A DNA stretch of 46,165 nt from Gammaproteobacteria bacterium (GCA_021773815.1 JAJFJS010000103.1:1-46165); one strand, 5' to 3'; positions 33,913 through 43,107 are shown, numbered from the stretch's first letter. A program made the numbers and translations. Notes: generated by a model not told the origin, from the letters alone.

Positions 33913-35235
33913 TCAGTCGCTTTTTCCGGCGTCCGATATTTCCCTGTCAGACGCGGATTCCCGCAGTTCCTGAGGCTGCCTGGTACGAACGATATTGTGC
34001 GTCGCCGCCGCAATCCGCGAATGGTCCCAGGCCGAATTGAAGCGCAACACGTTGGACATCAAGACGGCGATATAGCGCGGATCCGAGGGCGCAGCGCCCT
34101 CCACCAGGGCCACGGAATTCATCAGGTTTTGCACGTTGCCCATGTACTTGCCGCAACGAAATCCTTCCTCCGGACGGCAGGAATAGAGCGACCCGCTCTT
34201 GAAGAACAATGCGGAATCTGCAAGTTCGGGCGCATAACCATACCGATAGCGACGCTTGGTCAGGTACATGTACTTTTTCATCTGCAGGCTGGACCATGAG
34301 TCAACCAAACGCCCCTGCTCGATACGGAACAACAGGCGAGCCAGTTCCCGCGGCGTTGAATAAGACGTAACGCCGGGAACCTTGCGCTTGGAATTTCCGG
34401 TAAAGAACGATCCCTGCCGAAGATTCGCCACATCGATGCCAGCTTCCGTCAACGGCTCCGTCACGACCGCGCTCGCCAGCACCGCCAGTTCGGATTTGGG
34501 TGTCTGCAAAAAAAATCGCGTACGCTCAGCCTCCGTGAGTTCGGAATAGGCGCTGCCGAAATGCCGCAGCAACATCGCCTCCCGCCAGATGATCGTTCCG
34601 GCGCCATTGGCGGACGCGGATATCGCGTGGTCAATCCATTCGCCCAGTCGAAACTGATCGTTCTCGTTCAGTACGGAAAACAGGTTCCGCTGCTGATCCG
34701 CGTCCCACTTGGGTACCTGGTGAATTTCATCGTTGACCCAGTCGCCTGCTCTCGATTCGACACCAGCGAGGACGGCCGCACGAACATCGGTGTCCGGATA
34801 GGCCTGCGCTAGCGCATGAAACAGACCCGCCATGCACAGAAGTTTTCCGATACTGCCGGGATTCTGCTTCAGGTCAGGCCGCAGCCCTGCCCAGCGTATA
34901 TCCGTTGCGTCGGAAAAATCGACCAGCACCATGCTGTAGCTCGGGTCTCTCCGGCGCAACATCTCGGACAACGCCGCCGCAAGTTCCTCGTCCTGCTCAA
35001 GCACATCGAAATCCGGCCCGTCATAGTCCACCAGGTGCAGGCGGATGCGTTCGCTGCTCCACAACGCACCGCTCGGCAGCTTCGGCCCGGTCGGCGCCTG
35101 CTGAACGAGTGCGTAGCCTTCGAGGCGACGGATGCCAGCCTCCGGCTCACCGTATAGCGGATACGGGTGTGCCGTACCGAATGGCAGCCCCGCACAACAA
35201 ATAGTGCTGACCAAAACACCGCTGACCTTATTCAT
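33913..35235 (-). CDS. Exported serine hydrolase A (beta-lactamase/PBP fold)
   Basis: A protein of 440 residues. ATG 35235 is preferred (AAGG 7 nt upstream) over the GTG directly before it. Signal peptide MNKVSGVLVSTICCAGLPFG. The three active-site elements of the penicillin-interacting serine hydrolases are present in order: SIGK (Ser128, Lys131), SAN (208-210) and KSG (346-348). The region between SAN and KSG contains STPRELARLLFRIEQGRL, as in class A-like enzymes. It should act on peptidoglycan, beta-lactams or another ester/amide outside the cytoplasm; substrate unknown. The start lies 4 bp after the stop of the dikinase-like gene, so it is the second gene of that operon. Confidence 0.82.
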   Translation of the reverse strand: MNKVSGVLVSTICCAGLPFGTAHPYPLYGEPEAGIRRLEGYALVQQAPTGPKLPSGALWSSERIRLHLVDYDGPDFDVLEQDEELAAALSEMLRRRDPSYSMVLVDFSDATDIRWAGLRPDLKQNPGSIGKLLCMAGLFHALAQAYPDTDVRAAVLAGVESRAGDWVNDEIHQVPKWDADQQRNLFSVLNENDQFRLGEWIDHAISASANGAGTIIWREAMLLRHFGSAYSELTEAERTRFFLQTPKSELAVLASAVVTEPLTEAGIDVANLRQGSFFTGNSKRKVPGVTSYSTPRELARLLFRIEQGRLVDSWSSLQMKKYMYLTKRRYRYGYAPELADSALFFKSGSLYSCRPEEGFRCGKYMGNVQNLMNSVALVEGAAPSDPRYIAVLMSNVLRFNSAWDHSRIAAATHNIVRTRQPQELRESASDREISDAGKSD

Positions 35236-35239
35236 CACA

Positions 35240-38185
35240 TTACCTTTCAGGCAGGCTTGTCATGTCGACAGAAACGCCGGTCGTGCTGCGGGTCCCGCCA
35301 GCGGGCCTGAGAGTGCTAATGATCTGGGTCGCGCGCTCATTGGATCTCTCTACGAGGGGACGAATCTGAAACAACGTCAACTCGCCTTCGACGAATCCAA
35401 ACTCGATATCCCACGGACGCTTGCGCCCATGTTCGTCGGTCACCGGCTCGAGCATGCGATCGACCTCGGCAGCGAGCTCTCGCAACTGCACGATGTCACT
35501 ATTTGTCAGGACAGCGCCCGACACCGCCGGCAACCACTCGACGCCGCCGGTCGCGGCGATTCGACGCTGATAGGGCGCCTTCGCCTCGGACATCAATACC
35601 GTTTGCCCGGCTGGCGTAACGACCACGCCCTCGGCAGCTTCTCCCGCAACGGCCCCGCCGACGCCCCAAGCGGTAGACACCGTTAATCCGGGTTCGTTCG
35701 GCGTCATCAGGTTCGCCGTCACCAGCACGCCGGATTTTTCCGACGGAACGCTTTGCATCAACAGCACCGAGGCAAAAATCTGCTCCGGGTTCGTCAACAG
35801 GCTGGAGCGCCACGCGAGCGCACGCGGACTCAGGACCGACGCCCAGACCCGTGGGATGCTCGCAAGCTGTGCATCGAGGTCGACCACGTTTGGGATCGTT
35901 TCCGACAGCCCAGCCCCGGTAAACTGCGGCAGGTCCTCGACGTTCGTATCGGAGCGGATAAACACCCCGTAACTGCCCGGCTCACCGAACTCTCGCTCCA
36001 TGGCCTCGGTCAGCTGCGCGCGAGTTTCGGGCATCAGGGATAATGCGGCGACCGCCGCGCGGACCTGTGCGAGTTCGGCGTCCAGTTCCTGCCGGCTCAT
36101 ATCACCGCGAGCGAGCGCCGCATACGCAGACCGAATGCGCGGCATCAGTCCGCTGTGTTCCATGTGCGCGGCATAGATCCCGAAAGGGATGGCCAGTGCG
36201 GGCGCGATCCGTCTCGGGAACATTTGATTGAGTTCACCGAGGTTGGCCGCCTTCGGCCCGATAATCCGGCCCGACATCTCGCGTCGGATGTCAGCCAGGT
36301 GCAAAATGTCGACGAGTTCAAGATCCGGCGCAGGCACGGTAATACGCACCTCATCGCCCGACCGCTGCGCCGCGCTCAGCAGGTGGGCGACGCCCGCCGC
36401 CTCGTCGGCGGAACGAAGAATGACATCGCCGCTCGAGCTCGCAACCAGTATCACGTCGCGTCCCGCCAGCGGCCTGATCAGATCGATGGTTTCCATGTCG
36501 ACCGCGACATTGGGAATACCGAAATTGCGCGCCAGCAACTGAACGTGTGAAAGCGCATTGCCCTCGCCCAACGTCAGGATCCCGGCGACCGGCTGTAGCT
36601 CCGCGATGGTCTCAGGCAACACTACGATATCGCTCGAGGCTATGTTGGCGGATTCTGCGGCATCAATGGTTTCGAAAATCCTCAATCGTCCGCGGGCAAT
36701 ACCCGGATTCAACGCGATAGCGGTATCAATTTTCTGACCTGCGATCTCGACCTCGCTGCCGGTCAGCGTACTGAGGTCACGATTGAGAACCCGCAGGACA
36801 TCACCCAGCATCCAGACCGGCGAACCGCGCAACAGGTCATCCGTAAAACGGACCGCGCGCGCATCTAGTGCAACGTAGTCGACCAGCGCTTCGGCAAACG
36901 TGTAGCGCACGGTACCGGCGGCCCAGCCGGGAACGCGCCTTAGTTGAGACAGCCCGTTTTCATACCGGGCCAGCGCAACGCGCGCGTCGCCGGCAAAGTT
37001 GAGGGCCGCGGCGGCCGATGTTCGTTCGCGATCTGACACCAGGCCTGAACCATATGCGCAATTCAGGAGCGCGCGGGTCAGACTGATCAGGTCCGCCCGG
37101 GGCAGTTCACGCTCCGCACGCATTTCACCAAAAGAGAGTCGAACCTCGGTATCCAGTCCCGCCAACGAATCCAGCAACGATAGCCGATGCAGCGGTTCGA
37201 GCGTGGCCAACAACGAAGCGCGGGCGCGATCGGACGCCGCGCACAGCCCGAGGACCCGGTCGTAAGGGACCGCATCCAGATGTCGTACTACGTCGTCGCG
37301 CCAGTCCGTCGCTTGCGGGGTCGGACCAAGCCGCCCGAGTTGGTTATGCAGTCGTGCACGACGCCCGCTCGCGCCATAGAGCTGATCCAGGTCATCGGAC
37401 AGACTGTTCGCCAGCGCCGCGACCTCTGCTTCGTCGACGCCGCGCGCCCAACCGCGCAACCTGTCGGCTGTTGTGGAACTGGGCGCCGTATGGATTTCAA
37501 CGCGCCAGACTTCCGCCCCGGCAAAGCGCTCGGCAAGCTCGACCGCTTCGCGCCTTACCCGTCGTGACAGGTCTGTTTCTTGTCCGTGTGGCACCACCCT
37601 GACGAGCTCGCGCATCAGCAGGTAGCGGTCCCCAGCCCAGTTCCAATCCGACAGCGCGTCCAGCAATATCGCCTGCCCGGCGACAATTTCATCTTCGACC
37701 TGAACCCGACCGCGGTATGTCTGCGCCCGACGCAGCACCCATCCGTCGTCGGTATCGACAAGATAGCGCTCCAGTGCGAGCTCGCGAAAACGCTGCTCCC
37801 TCGGCTGCGAGTCGAGCATGCCGGCAAAATTTTCCGCAGCAAAAATCGTACCGACGGACCAACCCAACTCGGCCAGCCGATTTCTCTGGGCGGAGTACTC
37901 CGCGTGCTGTTTGCCACCGCCTCTTTCGCTGCAGGCATACGCTACGGGGCTTTGCGTAGTACCGTCGTTGCAATACCAGAGTATGCGACTGTAAGGCCCG
38001 CGAGGATTCAACATCATCTGCTGGACAATATTCCTCGCCTCGTTCAATACTACCGACGAAGGCGAGTCGAGAGGACCTGCCTGAGCCGCGGTCTGGCCGA
38101 ATGAGACGCCAAACAGCGCCCATGACAACAGCAGAGGCGCTATCCCCGTAAAATCATGCCTACTGATTCCGACAGCGCGGAACAC
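35240..38185 (-). CDS. Exported glucan/water-dikinase-like phosphotransferase
   Basis: A protein of 981 residues from GTG 38185 (AAGGA 7 nt upstream). Hydrophobic signal sequence at about 13-35 (APLLLSWALFGVSFGQTAAQA). Residues about 40-490 are helical and unrecognised. Residues about 500-610 form a swivelling phospho-histidine domain (NALSHVQLLARNFGIPNV, His near 545). Residues about 630-945 form a PPDK_N ATP-grasp (IGPKAANLGELNQMF, IPFG, FIRSDTNVEDLPQFTGAG, WDIEFGFVEGELTLFQIRPL). The PEP/pyruvate barrel of PpsA is missing, and the order His-domain then ATP-grasp is that of glucan, water dikinases. The predicted reaction uses ATP to phosphorylate a substrate and water, giving AMP and Pi. Periplasmic location would need exported ATP. 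Confidence 0.85.
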   Translation of the reverse strand: MFRAVGISRHDFTGIAPLLLSWALFGVSFGQTAAQAGPLDSPSSVVLNEARNIVQQMMLNPRGPYSRILWYCNDGTTQSPVAYACSERGGGKQHAEYSAQRNRLAELGWSVGTIFAAENFAGMLDSQPREQRFRELALERYLVDTDDGWVLRRAQTYRGRVQVEDEIVAGQAILLDALSDWNWAGDRYLLMRELVRVVPHGQETDLSRRVRREAVELAERFAGAEVWRVEIHTAPSSTTADRLRGWARGVDEAEVAALANSLSDDLDQLYGASGRRARLHNQLGRLGPTPQATDWRDDVVRHLDAVPYDRVLGLCAASDRARASLLATLEPLHRLSLLDSLAGLDTEVRLSFGEMRAERELPRADLISLTRALLNCAYGSGLVSDRERTSAAAALNFAGDARVALARYENGLSQLRRVPGWAAGTVRYTFAEALVDYVALDARAVRFTDDLLRGSPVWMLGDVLRVLNRDLSTLTGSEVEIAGQKIDTAIALNPGIARGRLRIFETIDAAESANIASSDIVVLPETIAELQPVAGILTLGEGNALSHVQLLARNFGIPNVAVDMETIDLIRPLAGRDVILVASSSGDVILRSADEAAGVAHLLSAAQRSGDEVRITVPAPDLELVDILHLADIRREMSGRIIGPKAANLGELNQMFPRRIAPALAIPFGIYAAHMEHSGLMPRIRSAYAALARGDMSRQELDAELAQVRAAVAALSLMPETRAQLTEAMEREFGEPGSYGVFIRSDTNVEDLPQFTGAGLSETIPNVVDLDAQLASIPRVWASVLSPRALAWRSSLLTNPEQIFASVLLMQSVPSEKSGVLVTANLMTPNEPGLTVSTAWGVGGAVAGEAAEGVVVTPAGQTVLMSEAKAPYQRRIAATGGVEWLPAVSGAVLTNSDIVQLRELAAEVDRMLEPVTDEHGRKRPWDIEFGFVEGELTLFQIRPLVERSNERATQIISTLRPAGGTRSTTGVSVDMTSLPER

Positions 38186-39574
38186 TATTCGTCCTTCGAG
38201 CGAGTTCTGCGAATATTCGCGGACGTCCAGCCCCGTGAGGGGGTTACCTGCGCTATTCTCATTGGCAACATTTTTCTGATTCTCACTGCCTATTATCTGA
38301 TCAAGCCGGTTCGCGAAGGCTGGCTCGCTATCTCCGATATCCAGGGACTTTCAAAACTGGAAATCAAGGCCTATTCGGCTTTCGCACAAAGTCTTTTGCT
38401 GGTAGGCATTATGCCCTTTTACGCGTTGCTTGCCGCTACGCTGTCCCGCCGAAAACTGATATCGGCGGTCGGCGGGACCTTTGCCTTCATACTGGTCCTT
38501 TTCTGGCTGACGCAACCGGGCCTGCCCTTTGAAATGATGCCGTACGCCGGTGTCGTGTTTTATTTGTTTGTCGGCATCTTTAGCGTCACGCTGGTTGCTC
38601 AGTTCTGGGCCTTCTGCTCGGATCTTTACGGCGCCGAGCGCGGTAAAAGACTTTTTCCGATCGTGGCGGTCGGCGCGGCCAGTGGCGCCGTCGTCGGGTC
38701 CTGGCTCGGCGAGCAATTGGTCTCTCTGGAGGCCGTCAATGCGTTCGATCTGACACTGTTCGCCATCGCACCCCTGGTTGCCGCCATTGCCCTGGCCAAC
38801 TGGTCGGACCATCGAGGCACATACGGCAGCCCGTCGGAATGGACAACCAATCGCTGGAACGAACCGGCCGCCCCCACGAACGAGGGAGCCTATCAGCTGA
38901 TATTTCGCCATCGATATCTCACGGCAACGGCGTTCATGATTCTTATTTTTAGCTGGGTCGTCGCAAGCGGCGATAACATTCTGTTCGGAGTCGTACAGGA
39001 AAGTCTGAGCAATAGTCTTGCTGACCTGAATACTACGCCGGAAGGCTTCGGCAAGGCCCTGCAGGAAGCCACGACGGTATTCTACGGCGACCTGTATTTC
39101 TGGATTAATCTTTTTACCCTGGTCATTCAGGCGTTTTTCGTGTCGCGAATCTTGCGGTTTGGCGGCATGCGCATGCTACTGCTGGCAACCCCGTTCGTCT
39201 CTCTCGCCGCCTATGCGACGATGGCGATCGCGCCGATTCTCGGGCTCATCAAAATCGTGAAAGTGGCGGAGAATTCGAGTAACTATTCTGTCAATAACAC
39301 CGCGCGACATATGCTCTGGCTGCCAACTACCAAGGAAATGCTGTACCAGGCCAAACCCACGGTAGATACTGTATTCGTGCGACTGGGCGACGGCCTTGCG
39401 GCATTGACGATCCTGATCGGCACCCGGGTGATACATTTGGACAACAAGGGATTTATCGTGGTCAATATTTTCCTGGTGCTGGCGTGGATAGGCTTGAGCA
39501 TGTACCTGTACCACGAACATAAACGCTGGTCCGCAGCCTATGTCGAGAACTCGCCGCTACCGGTGCCGAAATAG
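38156..39574 (+). CDS. NTT-like nucleotide transporter (ATP/ADP translocase family)
   Basis: A 472-residue inner-membrane carrier with about 12 hydrophobic helices. The first helix and loop, ILIGNIFLILTAYYLIKPVREGW, carry the KPxRE motif typical of NTT/Tlc nucleotide translocases and their free-living bacterial relatives; LYGAERGKRLFPIVAVG and the KEMLYQAKPTVD segment also fit. Classic members exchange ATP for ADP. Whether this one carries ATP, another nucleotide or something else is not readable. ATG 38156 has no clear Shine-Dalgarno, and no other start lies before the first helix. Its first 30 bp overlap the 5' end of the divergent dikinase-like gene. The serine hydrolase B gene follows by 9 bp. 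Confidence 0.83.
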   Translation: MPTDSDSAEHYSSFERVLRIFADVQPREGVTCAILIGNIFLILTAYYLIKPVREGWLAISDIQGLSKLEIKAYSAFAQSLLLVGIMPFYALLAATLSRRKLISAVGGTFAFILVLFWLTQPGLPFEMMPYAGVVFYLFVGIFSVTLVAQFWAFCSDLYGAERGKRLFPIVAVGAASGAVVGSWLGEQLVSLEAVNAFDLTLFAIAPLVAAIALANWSDHRGTYGSPSEWTTNRWNEPAAPTNEGAYQLIFRHRYLTATAFMILIFSWVVASGDNILFGVVQESLSNSLADLNTTPEGFGKALQEATTVFYGDLYFWINLFTLVIQAFFVSRILRFGGMRMLLLATPFVSLAAYATMAIAPILGLIKIVKVAENSSNYSVNNTARHMLWLPTTKEMLYQAKPTVDTVFVRLGDGLAALTILIGTRVIHLDNKGFIVVNIFLVLAWIGLSMYLYHEHKRWSAAYVENSPLPVPK

Positions 39575-39583
39575 GTATTCATT

Positions 39584-40501
39584 ATGAAATTCCAGAATTT
39601 TCTCCCCGTGTTGGCCTTGTTGGCAACAATGACTGCCAGCGGCGCGGCAGAAGAATGGAAGCCACTGTACGATCGCATCGACCCCGAGTTCCAAACCGCT
39701 CTCGAGACGCGACTGAACGAGAACGCGCAATGGCGGAAGCTGATCAAGAACAGAAAAATGGCTATTTGCGTGGTCGACATGGGCAGCGAACCTGTGCGTT
39801 TCGCCCGTGTCAACGGCAACCAGATGATGTATGCGGCGAGCTTGCCCAAGATCGCGATCCTGGTTGCCGCCTACGTTTCGTTCGAGGACGGGTCGCTCGT
39901 GGAAACGGATGCGATCAATAAAGACCTCAACGACATGATTCGCGTGTCCAGTAATTCGGCCGCAACCCGCATGATCGAAAGAATCACCATGAAAAAGATT
40001 CAGGCTGTCATGCGCGATCCGCAATACGGCTTTTACGACGAATCGCGCGGGGGTGGCTTATGGGTGGGCAAACGATATGCATCGTCGGGTCCACGGGTAG
40101 GCGATCCGATGCACAATATCTCGCACGGCGCGACAGCTACCCAGGTATGCCGGGTGTTCTATCAGCTTGCGAACGGGAAGTTGATAAACCAGGAGCGTTC
40201 CAATCAGATGCTGGAGAAACTCGTCGACCCGAGACTGCACCACAAATTCGTTTCGCAGATCGATGAACGGGCACCAAAAGCCAAGCTGTTTCGAAAATCC
40301 GGAACCTGGCGACAGTGGCATTCCGACGCGATCATGGTGCAGGGCATCCGGTGGCGAAACTACATCCTGGTCGGATTGGTGGAAAGCGAGGATGGTGAGG
40401 CCATACTGAGAAACGTCCTGCCTGCAATCGAGGATTTACTGGTTCCATCTGAGTATGCAGAGGGCGGCTACGATATTCCGGGCAGCGATCCGCTTCCATA
40501 A
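39584..40501 (+). CDS. Exported serine hydrolase B (class A beta-lactamase-like fold)
   Basis: A protein of 305 residues with signal peptide (FLPVLALLATMTASGAA). Active-site elements: SLPK (Ser86, Lys89) in MMYAASLPKIAILV, SSN (122-124) and KSG (238-240) in FRKSGTW. It lacks an obvious Glu166-type deacylation motif at the expected omega loop, so it may be a DD-peptidase or esterase instead of a beta-lactamase. It shares the SxxK...SxN...KSG plan and a similar helical stretch (ATQVCRVFYQLANGKL) with hydrolase A on the other arm. The gene lies 9 bp after the NTT-like transporter gene, in the same operon. Confidence 0.85.
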   Translation: MKFQNFLPVLALLATMTASGAAEEWKPLYDRIDPEFQTALETRLNENAQWRKLIKNRKMAICVVDMGSEPVRFARVNGNQMMYAASLPKIAILVAAYVSFEDGSLVETDAINKDLNDMIRVSSNSAATRMIERITMKKIQAVMRDPQYGFYDESRGGGLWVGKRYASSGPRVGDPMHNISHGATATQVCRVFYQLANGKLINQERSNQMLEKLVDPRLHHKFVSQIDERAPKAKLFRKSGTWRQWHSDAIMVQGIRWRNYILVGLVESEDGEAILRNVLPAIEDLLVPSEYAEGGYDIPGSDPLP

Positions 40502-40841
40502 GGTTCAATCAGACAGTCACCAATTGCAGGTAACTGCGGTCGGGCAGGTTAGTTCCGAGACATCGCACTGACAGGCCGTTGAGACGGGCAGTTGCTCCCC
40601 GTGTCCCTTGATCGCTTCGCACCAGCGGCCCGGCATGGCGCAGTTGATCTTCAGATCGGTCCGCAACCCGCTGGATATCGGCCCCGGCAATCGCGTCAAC
40701 GCGCCTGCATCCCGCGTGATGCGCGGCAGACGCGTTCGCGTTTCGTTATGGTAAGGAGGATTGCGCATCGGAGCGGAATGAAACGGTTACCGGAGCAGCG
40801 CAATCAATCCGCAGGCCCGGGGAGGCCAGAAAATCATCGTG
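40502..40841. other. Gap with one doubtful minus-strand frame
   Basis: This 340-bp gap holds a minus-strand frame 40517-40768 (83 codons, Cys-rich, ending CPTAVTCNW) and several plus-strand frames. None has a recognised domain or good start context. I see no repeat, tRNA or terminator. The plus strand near 40819-40825 has GGGGAGG, the likely RBS of the next gene. Confidence 0.3.
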
Positions 40842-41399
40842 ATGAACACCCTGTCTGCATGGCTATATCGCCTCTCGAGCGCCTACACGATCGTGGGGTC
40901 GATCGCGCTATATGCCGCATTCATCACGTGGGTCATGATCCCGGAAAGCGAGCTCGTACAAACCTATGCCGGCGACTGGGGATCCCCCGACGGCCATCTT
41001 TTTTATACGCCCGATGAGTTCTACACGCAGATCGCCACCTGGGGCGACGCCGGCCGGGCGCACTACGTCGATTTCCGGCTGGGGCTGGATCCCCTTTGGG
41101 CGCTGGTCTACACCGGGTTTCTGGTCGCGGTAACCAGCGTCGCACTGCGCCGGGCATGCGCGGCGGACGACCCGCGCCGGCTGCTGAACCTGGCTGCATT
41201 GATCCCGATGCTTGCCGATCTCACGGAGAATGCGCTCGGCATCACGCTGATCAGCGCCTTCCCGACGCGCCTCGATCCTCTGGCACGGACCACAGCCGCG
41301 GTCAGCGCGCTCAAATGGATAACATTGATACTTGCTCACGCCATCATGCTGTATGCGATGGCACTCCGGTGTCGGGGATGGTGGTCGGGGGAAAAATGA
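40842..41399 (+). CDS. Multi-pass membrane hypothetical protein
   Basis: A protein of 185 residues starting MNTLSAWLYRL at ATG 40842 (GTG 40839 just before it is an alternative); GGGGAGG lies 16 nt upstream. Four hydrophobic segments: about 13-33 (IVGSIALYAAFITWVMI), 82-102 (PLWALVYTGFLVAVTSVAL), 115-137 and 152-172 (ITLILAHAIMLYAMA). Between the first two is a polar loop of about 45 residues (YAGDWGSPDG...FYTPDEFYTQIATWGDAGR), probably periplasmic. Family not recognised. It stands alone, with 225 bp of featureless DNA to the next gene. Confidence 0.7.
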   Translation: MNTLSAWLYRLSSAYTIVGSIALYAAFITWVMIPESELVQTYAGDWGSPDGHLFYTPDEFYTQIATWGDAGRAHYVDFRLGLDPLWALVYTGFLVAVTSVALRRACAADDPRRLLNLAALIPMLADLTENALGITLISAFPTRLDPLARTTAAVSALKWITLILAHAIMLYAMALRCRGWWSGEK

Positions 41400-41624
41400 A
41401 TTATCTGCATACGGACTTTCAGCGACTTGAATTGACGATTCAATATGACGAAATGTAGCGCGACACGCCGTTCTGCATTTGATTCCGAATGCCGCAGATT
41501 CTTTTCGAGGACGACAGATAACCAGGGATTCGACACGAATGCAGGCGCCCCGGAGCGCCGGCCAATCCGGCATGTATATTGTGGTCGGTAAACCCGGTTC
41601 GAACCCATTAATCCCGGTTAGAAT

Positions 41625-42632
41625 ATGATCAATGAATACGGCCGGTTAATGACAATGTCATCTCGCGGACCTTTCTTGCTCGCATTGATCGCTCTGGGTA
41701 TCTGGCTTGGTCTTGCCGACAACAGTTTTGCCGAACCGGCAATCAACAGTGAATGGCAACTGGATCCGGGGCGCGTCGGCTGGACGCATATCGGCCTGAA
41801 AGCCACCAAATTTTTTCTGACTGCTTCGACCGAGGTCCGCGTGTCCGTAGCAGAAACCCCGTGCATGGCTTTCTTGTCACCGGATCAGGGAACTCCGGTT
41901 TTGGCAGGCCCGGACACCGCTGTCCTGACAATCGACTCAGAGGGTCTGGGCATCCGCTCGACGGCTACGCTATGGATGGACGCGCAGAGCGGTGCGGCAC
42001 TACAGTACAGCGTACTGGACCAGGGGCGTCGGCATCGTCAGCGCTCCTATCGCTATACCGACACAGGCGCATTTCATTGGACGCGTCACCCTGACAGGGG
42101 CGAGGAAGATGCCGCTGCCGAGACATGGTCAAAGACGGAATCCGGCATGCGCGACTATCCGCCGACCGCTTCCGGTGAAAGAATTATTGACCCGATCGGA
42201 CTGCTGTACATCATCTCGGCTTCAGACATGAGCCAACCGGGGGACACCATTGAATTGGTCGTTTATGCTCGTCGGCGGATCGCCCGTCTGACGATCACCG
42301 CCGACAGATTCGTCAGCTTTGATGATGCGATAAAAGGGAATGATTTCGCCAGAACGCTGACTGCCGGCCGGCATCCAAAGGAAGCGCTGCTGTTTCGCCT
42401 TACCCCCAGGGCGATGTCCGCGAACGACGACATGGAATTTGATTTCCTCGGTCTCAGTCGCGATATAGAGATTTTACTCGACCCGAATACTCGCCTGCCC
42501 CTGCGCATCTCCGGAAAAGCCAGAATAGTCGGAAAACTCTCCATCGAATTGCAGGCGGCCACACTGAAAAGCGAACCGGGGACGGCTAATACTGCAGGCT
42601 GCCCCGTTGACCAGGAACCGACGGTTCACTGA
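41625..42632 (+). CDS. Exported hypothetical protein
   Basis: Up to 335 residues. ATG 41625 begins MINEYGRLMTM; internal ATGs at 41649 or 41655 would give a tighter signal peptide (FLLALIALGIWLGLADNSFA). The mature part looks beta-rich (ATLWMDAQSGAALQYSVLD, ITIELVVYARRRIARLTIT-like strands, IEILLDPNTRLPLRISGK, ending in a strand before TLKSEPG), suggesting a lipid-binding or DUF3108-like beta-sheet protein; this resemblance is weak. It converges on dgkA with 68 bp between them. Base composition is somewhat less GC-rich than the core genes, like the neighbouring lipid A operon. Confidence 0.7.
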   Translation: MINEYGRLMTMSSRGPFLLALIALGIWLGLADNSFAEPAINSEWQLDPGRVGWTHIGLKATKFFLTASTEVRVSVAETPCMAFLSPDQGTPVLAGPDTAVLTIDSEGLGIRSTATLWMDAQSGAALQYSVLDQGRRHRQRSYRYTDTGAFHWTRHPDRGEEDAAAETWSKTESGMRDYPPTASGERIIDPIGLLYIISASDMSQPGDTIELVVYARRRIARLTITADRFVSFDDAIKGNDFARTLTAGRHPKEALLFRLTPRAMSANDDMEFDFLGLSRDIEILLDPNTRLPLRISGKARIVGKLSIELQAATLKSEPGTANTAGCPVDQEPTVH

Positions 42633-42700
42633 ACAGCCTGCGCGCTATCTTCCTGATACCGGCAACAAAATGGCGTATCAATCGATAGATACCAAGACCG

Positions 42701-43081
42701 CTATTGGAAAAGGGTGTACAGCGCATAGCACCACAATAAGATTGCAGCGAAAAAGGTTAACAATACCGCCGCACTGGCCATGTCCTTGGCCTGCTTGATC
42801 AACGGATCAATATCCTTGCAAACCTTGTCAGCCAACACCTCGATCGAAGAGTTCAGCAGCTCAACGATCAAGACAGCGATATTCATCAGCAACAACTGTA
42901 CTTTGAGATAGACGCCAAACGGCAGCGTTATGGCGATCAGCGACAATAACGCGATCAGGATCAATTCTTGTTGAAATGCCGCCTCTCTGCTTGCAGCATG
43001 ACGCAACCCGTCCAGAGAATAGAAAAAGGCTCTGCCTATTCTTCTGATTGACCGAAACTGTTGCTTTTGCATGGTCTGCAC
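42701..43081 (-). CDS. dgkA: Diacylglycerol kinase
   Basis: A 126-residue inner-membrane trimeric enzyme that phosphorylates diacylglycerol to phosphatidic acid. Three membrane helices and the family motifs are present: RHAASREAAFQQEL, the catalytic region VELLNSSIEVLADKV, and AKDMASAAVLL. GTG 43081 or ATG 43072 (MQKQQF) may be the start. It is the last gene of an eptA-PAP2-dgkA operon. Phosphoethanolamine transfer from phosphatidylethanolamine leaves diacylglycerol, and DgkA recycles it (established logic of such operons). Confidence 0.96.
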   Translation of the reverse strand: MQTMQKQQFRSIRRIGRAFFYSLDGLRHAASREAAFQQELILIALLSLIAITLPFGVYLKVQLLLMNIAVLIVELLNSSIEVLADKVCKDIDPLIKQAKDMASAAVLLTFFAAILLWCYALYTLFQ

Positions 43082-43107
43082 CGAATTAGTACCCCTGCGC
43101 GCCCAGC

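Noticed and set aside
40517-40768. Cys-rich 83-codon minus-strand frame.
   Set aside because: No RBS, no domain and no neighbour support; listed only as a doubtful frame within the gap.
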